Source of the DNA: an uncultured Roseburia sp.
GTDB lineage: Bacteria; Bacillota; Clostridia; Lachnospirales; Lachnospiraceae
Length of the DNA stretch: 64,000 nucleotides
Direction: 5' to 3'
NCBI GenBank assembly: GCA_934292805.1
Contig: CAKQXQ010000008.1
Span: 10,534-74,533, forward strand
Shown here: positions 59,324-64,000 of the stretch, piece after piece
Layout of the letters: the number at the start of each line of letters is the position of its first letter
Numbering within the stretch: the first letter of the stretch is position 1
The notes under the pieces: generated by a model
Told to the model about the DNA's origin: nothing
The model's database searches: none
Seen by the model: the letters and a program-made list of their open reading frames with translations, nothing else
Made by a program: the position numbers and the translations under genes

Positions 59324-60372
59324 GAAAAACAGATATTAAGTCGTTAAATTTAAAAGAACTGACAGCTTTTGTGGAAGAGCTTGGAGAAAAAGGGTTCCGT
59401 GCAAAACAGATTTATCAGTGGCTTCATGTTAAGCAGGTATCTTCTTTTGATGAAATGACCAATATATCAAAGGCATTTATCGAAAAACTGAAAGAGAACA
59501 GTCAGCTTGTGAGCCTGACACAGGAAGCTGTGCAGGTTTCAAAACTGGATGGAACAAGGAAATATCTGTTTCTTCTAAACGATGGCAATGTAATAGAGAG
59601 TGTTCTGATGCGTTATAAACACGGCAATTCTGTCTGTATTTCATCCCAGGTGGGATGTCGTATGGGGTGCAGATTCTGTGCATCCACACTGGATGGACTG
59701 GTAAGGGGACTGACGGCCTCTGAAATGCTGGATCAGATTTATCAGATCAGTAAAGATACAGGAGAACGTGTATCGAACGTTGTAGTGATGGGAACCGGTG
59801 AGCCGATGGATAATTTCGATAATCTGTTGAAATTTATTGAGCTTCTGACGGATGAGAATGGATTGAATATCAGTCAGCGGAATCTGACTGTTTCCACCTG
59901 TGGAATCGTTCCACGGATGCGTGAACTCGCAGAGAAAAAGCTTCAGATCACACTGGCACTTTCCCTCCATGCATCTACACAGGAAAAAAGGCTGGAACTG
60001 ATGCCGGTTGCAAATAAATATGAGATACATGAAGTGATCGATGCCTGCAAATACTACTTTGAACAGACGGGAAGAAGAATCACGTTTGAGTATAGTCTTG
60101 TGGGTGGAGTCAATGATACAGAAGAGGATGTCAGAAATCTTTGCAATCTGATAAAAGGGATCAATTGTCATGTTAATCTGATCCCTGTAAATCCGATCAA
60201 AGAACGTGACTATGTGCAGCCGGCAGCACAGGTTACTGCTGATTTTAAAAACAGGCTTGAAAAGCATGGGATTAATGTTACAATTAGAAGAGAAATGGGC
60301 AGAGATATAGATGGTGCCTGTGGGCAGCTGCGCAAGAGATACATGGGACAGCAAAATGAGGCAGAAAGGTAG
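59311..60372 (+). CDS. rlmN: 23S rRNA/tRNA adenine-C2 methyltransferase RlmN
   Basis: RlmN is a radical SAM enzyme that methylates A2503 of 23S rRNA and A37 of some tRNAs. The 353-residue protein has the FeS-cluster motif CRMGCRFCAS, GEPMDNFDN, and the second methyl-carrying cysteine in DGACGQLR near the end. The N-terminus (FRAKQIYQWLH) is typical. It overlaps the end of rsmB, consistent with an rRNA-modification operon. Confidence 0.97.
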   Translation: MEQLRKTDIKSLNLKELTAFVEELGEKGFRAKQIYQWLHVKQVSSFDEMTNISKAFIEKLKENSQLVSLTQEAVQVSKLDGTRKYLFLLNDGNVIESVLMRYKHGNSVCISSQVGCRMGCRFCASTLDGLVRGLTASEMLDQIYQISKDTGERVSNVVVMGTGEPMDNFDNLLKFIELLTDENGLNISQRNLTVSTCGIVPRMRELAEKKLQITLALSLHASTQEKRLELMPVANKYEIHEVIDACKYYFEQTGRRITFEYSLVGGVNDTEEDVRNLCNLIKGINCHVNLIPVNPIKERDYVQPAAQVTADFKNRLEKHGINVTIRREMGRDIDGACGQLRKRYMGQQNEAER

Positions 60373-60382
60373 GAAGAATTAA

Positions 60383-61129
60383 ATGAAGACGTTTTCCATG
60401 ACTGATATTGGAAGGCGACGTGAAATGAATCAGGATTATATGTATACATCCGAGACTACAGTCGGAAAGCTGCCAAATCTTTTCCTTGTAGCAGATGGAA
60501 TGGGTGGACATAAAGCAGGTGAATATGCTTCCAGATTTACGGTAGAAAGTATAACAGCGTCCATTTCAGATTCGAAGCAGGATGGAACGGTTGCAATTTT
60601 AAGGGATGCGATCACAGAGACAAACCGGCGTCTGAATGAGGAGGCAGTGCATGATCCGTCTAAGACCGGGATGGGAACAACCATCGTTGCGGCAACGATA
60701 ACAGACAGGATGCTGCATGTTGCCAACGTTGGTGACAGCAGACTGTATGTGATAGACAGGAATGCAATCCGGCAGATCACAAGAGATCATTCTCTTGTCG
60801 AAGAGATGGTGCGTCTCGGGGAGATGGACAAAGCAGATGCGAAAGTTCATCCGGATAAGAATATCATAACGCGTGCAATAGGCGTTATGCCTGATGTTTT
60901 CGTTGATTTTTTTGAAGTGGAATTAAAGCAGGGTGATCAGATACTGATATGTTCTGATGGTCTGACGAATATGATCGATGATGAAGATATTAAGAGAATC
61001 GTATTAAGTCAGAGAGATATTGTTGAGAAAGCAGAAAAACTGATAGAGACTGCCAATGAAAATGGCGGCAGAGATAATATTACGGTGGTATTGATAGAAC
61101 CATTTTCTGATGAGGTGAAAGAATGTTAA
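60383..61129 (+). CDS. prpC: PP2C-type serine/threonine phosphatase
   Basis: This metal-dependent phosphatase reverses the action of the kinase encoded next to it. The 248-residue protein has the PP2C motifs DIGRRREMNQD, VADGMGGHKAGE, TTIVAATI, VGDSRLYV, and SDGLTNMIDD followed by GGRDNITVV with the metal-binding Asp. It overlaps prkC by 7 bp, the standard Firmicutes arrangement. Confidence 0.95.
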   Translation: MKTFSMTDIGRRREMNQDYMYTSETTVGKLPNLFLVADGMGGHKAGEYASRFTVESITASISDSKQDGTVAILRDAITETNRRLNEEAVHDPSKTGMGTTIVAATITDRMLHVANVGDSRLYVIDRNAIRQITRDHSLVEEMVRLGEMDKADAKVHPDKNIITRAIGVMPDVFVDFFEVELKQGDQILICSDGLTNMIDDEDIKRIVLSQRDIVEKAEKLIETANENGGRDNITVVLIEPFSDEVKEC

Positions 61130-63219
61130 CAGAAGGTATGTTTGTTGGAGATCGTTATGAGATCATAAGCAAGATTGGAACTGGCGGAATGTCAGATGTG
61201 TATAAAGCAAAAGACCATACACTTGGTCGTTTTGTAGCGATTAAGGTATTGAAACCGGAATTTTCCGAAGATGTGAATTTTGTCACGAAGTTCCGTACAG
61301 AGGCACAGTCTGCAGCAGGGCTGGAGCATCCAAATATTGTAAATATCTATGATGTAGGAAGTGAGAATGGCATGCACTACATCGTAATGGAATATGTAGA
61401 AGGAATCACATTAAAGACTTATATTGAGAAAAAAGGCCAGCTTACATTCAAAGAGACTGTAAGTATTGCAATCCAGGTTGCAAGAGGTATTGAAGCAGCA
61501 CATAACAAGGGAATCATCCACAGAGATATTAAACCACAGAACATTATTATTTCCACAGAAGGAAAAGTAAAAGTTACTGATTTTGGTATTGCAAGAGCAG
61601 CCTCTTCCAATACGATCAGTGCAGATGTGATGGGATCTGTACATTATGCATCACCGGAACAGGCACGAAATGGTTTTGTGGACGGTAAAAGTGATATTTA
61701 TTCCCTTGGTATCGTAATGTATGAGATGGTAACCGGAAGAGTGCCATTTGACGGTGACACAACAGTTGCAGTAGCGATCCAGCATCTTCAGGAGGAAATC
61801 GTAGCACCGAGTGCTTATGCGCCAAATCTTCCGATCAGCATGGAGAAGATTATTTTAAAATGTACCCAGAAGAATCCGGACAGAAGATATGAGTCTATGA
61901 CAGCTTTACTTGCTGATCTAAGAAAAGCACTTATAAGCCCGGATGAAGATTTCGTCGTGATCGCACCGGTTTCCCAGGAGAAAACACGCGTGATCAATGA
62001 AGAAGAGATCAATAAGATCAAGCAGGAAACAAGCAACATCTATCTTGGTGAAGAAGATATTATCTCCAATATGCCAAAGCGTAGAATGAAAGTAGAAGAG
62101 CCGGAAGAAGATACGGACGATGATTATGATGATGATCTGGAACCAAATCCTAAGATGGATAAAGCAATCACAATCATGGGGATCGTAGCAGGTTTTATCA
62201 TTGTAGGACTGATCATTTTCATACTGGTAAGCTTCTTTGGTGATTTTAAATTCGGAGGTTCTTCAAAGAAGAATAATACAGAAGTTTCACAGGAAGAATC
62301 TGGAATGCTGGAAGTACCTGACGTGAAAGGACTGACATTTGAGGAAGCACAGGCAGAATTATACGAGAAAGGTCTTGGAATTAAAAATGCCGGAAGTTCT
62401 GCATCAGAACAGTATGAAGCCGGACAGATCATAAGCCAGACACCGGATGCACTGACAAAGGCAGAAGAGCATACAACAATTGAAGTTATCGTGAGCAGCG
62501 GTAAGGGTGAAGTATCTGTTCCTTCTGTAACCGGTATGGATGAAACAACAGCATACAACACATTATCAAATGCAGGCTTTACTCCGGTAAAAGATTATGC
62601 ATACAATGGAGACGTTGCACAGGGAAATGTGATCGAGCAGAGTCCTGCAGCCGGTTCCCTTGGTAAATCAGGCGACAGTGTCAAGATCGTGATCAGCCGC
62701 GGAACAGAACAGGAAGGAGCTGCAACGATCGCAGTACCATCCGTTCTCGGACTGACTGAGGATGCTGCAAGAGCAGCAATCCAGAATGCAGGTCTTACTG
62801 TCGGCAATATTACAAGCGGTAACAGTGATACCGTAGCAAGCGGACAGATCATCTCCCAGAGCCCTGCAGCTGATGCAGCTGTAGATCCGAATACAGCAGT
62901 AGATTTTGTTGTAAGCACCGGAGCAGCACAGGCACCTGCAGCAAAGACATATGCTATGGGTCTGACCATTAAAAGACCGGATAATGAATCTGTAGCGGCA
63001 GCAAATATTTATCTTTATGACGCAGCAGATGCACAGGGAAATGTTCTGGAACAGTGGACGAATCAGTCTATTTCACTGTTTGGAACAGATGGACTGCGTA
63101 TTTCCAAATCCGGGCTCACAGTATCAAGCGGTTCCTTAAAGATTGAATGGTTAGATGCGAATGGCGCAGTTATTGGCAGCCCACAGATTGTTTCCACTGT
63201 ACCATTCAAAGAGGAATAA
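61123..63219 (+). CDS. prkC: Serine/threonine protein kinase with PASTA domains
   Basis: This membrane kinase senses peptidoglycan fragments and regulates growth, germination or cell-wall synthesis. The 698-residue protein has a kinase domain at residues 10-275 (IGTGGMSDVYKAKD, AIKVLK, HRDIKPQNI, DFGIARA) and an acidic juxtamembrane part. One membrane helix follows at about residues 347-370 (ITIMGIVAGFIIVGLIIFIL). Three PASTA repeats come next (VPDVKGLTFEEAQAEL; VPSVTGMDETTAYNTL; VPSVLGLTEDAARAAI) and a C-terminal domain of about 90 residues. It is coupled to prpC. Confidence 0.96.
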   Translation: MLTEGMFVGDRYEIISKIGTGGMSDVYKAKDHTLGRFVAIKVLKPEFSEDVNFVTKFRTEAQSAAGLEHPNIVNIYDVGSENGMHYIVMEYVEGITLKTYIEKKGQLTFKETVSIAIQVARGIEAAHNKGIIHRDIKPQNIIISTEGKVKVTDFGIARAASSNTISADVMGSVHYASPEQARNGFVDGKSDIYSLGIVMYEMVTGRVPFDGDTTVAVAIQHLQEEIVAPSAYAPNLPISMEKIILKCTQKNPDRRYESMTALLADLRKALISPDEDFVVIAPVSQEKTRVINEEEINKIKQETSNIYLGEEDIISNMPKRRMKVEEPEEDTDDDYDDDLEPNPKMDKAITIMGIVAGFIIVGLIIFILVSFFGDFKFGGSSKKNNTEVSQEESGMLEVPDVKGLTFEEAQAELYEKGLGIKNAGSSASEQYEAGQIISQTPDALTKAEEHTTIEVIVSSGKGEVSVPSVTGMDETTAYNTLSNAGFTPVKDYAYNGDVAQGNVIEQSPAAGSLGKSGDSVKIVISRGTEQEGAATIAVPSVLGLTEDAARAAIQNAGLTVGNITSGNSDTVASGQIISQSPAADAAVDPNTAVDFVVSTGAAQAPAAKTYAMGLTIKRPDNESVAAANIYLYDAADAQGNVLEQWTNQSISLFGTDGLRISKSGLTVSSGSLKIEWLDANGAVIGSPQIVSTVPFKEE

Positions 63220-63252
63220 GGCACTGTTACAGAAGAGAACAAAGGAAACAAT

Positions 63253-64000
63253 ATGCAGGGAAAGATTGTAAAGGGTATTTCCGGGTTCTACTATGTTCAC
63301 ATAGCAGGATCCGGAATTTATGAATGTAAAGCAAAAGGAGCGTTTCGCAATCAGAAGGTCAAGCCTCTGGTGGGGGATGATGTTTTGATAGCAGTGATTG
63401 ATGAGACCGGGAAGAAAGGCAATATCGAGAAGATCCTGCCACGGAAGAATGAACTGATCCGCCCGGCAGTAGCCAACATCGATCTTGCAATGATTATTTT
63501 TGCAGTGGCAAAGCCACAGCCGAATTTTAATCTGCTGGATCGTTTTCTGATCATGATGGAGTACCAGAATGTACCGGTGACGATCTGCTTCAATAAAAAG
63601 GATCTGTTAGAAGAAGATGAAATTGACAAATTTGCCGGAATTTATAAAAAATGCGGGTATCCGGTCATCTATACCAGTGCAGAAAAAGAGCAGGGGATGG
63701 ATCTGTTACACCAGCTGCTGGACGGAAAGACGACAGCAGTAGCAGGACCTTCCGGGGTTGGCAAGTCTTCGCTGGTCAACAGACTGCAGCCGAATGTGCG
63801 CATGGAGACAGGAAGTATCAGCAAAAAAATAGAGCGCGGAAAGCATACAACAAGACATTCTGAGATCATACCGATCGCGGAAGATACTTATATCATGGAT
63901 ACTCCTGGATTTAGTACACTTTATATTCCGGGATTTGAAAAAGAGGATCTCGCGGATTTCTATCCGGAATTTGTCGAATTTGAACCATTTTGCAGATTCA
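63253..64000 (+). CDS. rsgA: Ribosome small-subunit-dependent GTPase RsgA (3' end outside window)
   Basis: RsgA is a circularly permuted GTPase that acts in 30S maturation. The visible 249 codons contain an N-terminal OB fold (GKIVKGISGFYYVHIAGSG), then NKKDLLEE (G4) before the P-loop GPSGVGKSSLVN (G1) and DTPGFS (G3), the permuted order that defines the family. The frame is open to the last base, and the zinc domain would follow outside. It starts 33 bp after prkC; AAAGGAAAC precedes the ATG. prpC-prkC-rsgA is a conserved order. Confidence 0.96.
   Translation, partial: MQGKIVKGISGFYYVHIAGSGIYECKAKGAFRNQKVKPLVGDDVLIAVIDETGKKGNIEKILPRKNELIRPAVANIDLAMIIFAVAKPQPNFNLLDRFLIMMEYQNVPVTICFNKKDLLEEDEIDKFAGIYKKCGYPVIYTSAEKEQGMDLLHQLLDGKTTAVAGPSGVGKSSLVNRLQPNVRMETGSISKKIERGKHTTRHSEIIPIAEDTYIMDTPGFSTLYIPGFEKEDLADFYPEFVEFEPFCRF

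Noticed and set aside
59641..60354. Long open frame on the minus strand opposite rlmN
   Set aside because: Lies wholly within a clear radical SAM gene, has no RBS, and its composition (Cys, His, Ile rich) is that of an antisense shadow.
1..64000. CRISPR arrays and insertion sequences
   Set aside because: I saw no regularly spaced direct repeats and no transposase with terminal repeats anywhere in the window.

Overview
The window looks like a chromosomal segment of a low-GC Gram-positive anaerobe of the Clostridia, most likely a Lachnospiraceae member. Support comes from strong AGGAGG-type ribosome binding sites, a class III fructose-1,6-bisphosphatase, the PrpC/PrkC/RsgA cluster, a lysine riboswitch ahead of dapA, and the absence of outer-membrane genes. 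I cannot name the species.

Left part (1-20.9 kb) is ordinary core genome. It holds the end of a membrane protein gene, der-plsY-gpsA, dut, a phosphoribosyltransferase-like gene, an orphan multi-sugar ABC ATPase (MsmX/UgpC type), a PucR/CdaR-type regulator, a second type IIA topoisomerase pair (parE-parC-like), and a folate operon (folC-folE-folP-folB/folK fusion) followed by a HAD phosphatase. A CPBP protease, a Fur-family regulator, a membrane protein and metY follow.

Middle part (about 20.9-36.6 kb) is an A+T-rich accessory island and the interesting part of the window. A long imperfect palindrome (20887-21110) lies at its left edge. The island encodes a BlaI-type repressor, an array of YcxB-like membrane proteins, two membrane-anchored RCC1-repeat proteins plus a broken copy, and a large cell-wall hydrolase without a signal peptide. 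It also encodes small proteins on the minus strand, a small sigma factor resembling the TcdR/BotR/UviA group, an XRE regulator, an M56 (BlaR1-like) membrane protease and a UviB/BhlA-type holin-like peptide. Two shared DNA motifs tie these genes together. AGTTTACA-N15-TCTT lies upstream of all three minus-strand cargo genes and, in a weaker form, upstream of the holin; it resembles promoters used by TcdR-type sigma factors. AAACTA-N6-TA(G/A)TTT lies at blaI, at the sigma-factor gene and upstream of the M56 gene, and is a candidate BlaI operator. The inferred circuit is envelope signal, then M56 protease, then BlaI cleavage, then sigma factor, then muramidase, small effector and holin. That would be a toxin or lysin release system comparable in logic to TcdR/TcdE or UviA/UviB, but wired to a BlaI/BlaR1-like switch.

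Right part (36.7-64 kb) returns to core genes: typA, an SSB-like protein, lysine riboswitch-dapA-dapB, fbp, a VanW protein, a nucleoside kinase, and RNase P RNA. Next come a zinc-ribbon/DUF5685/DnaJ operon, pyrBI, and a long translation and cell-wall run: murE, priA, def, fmt, a YugP-type protease, rsmB, rlmN, prpC, prkC, rsgA (cut by the window end). Dispersed copies of a GC-rich hairpin repeat sit at 35324 and 39837; the second lies between the lysine riboswitch and dapA.
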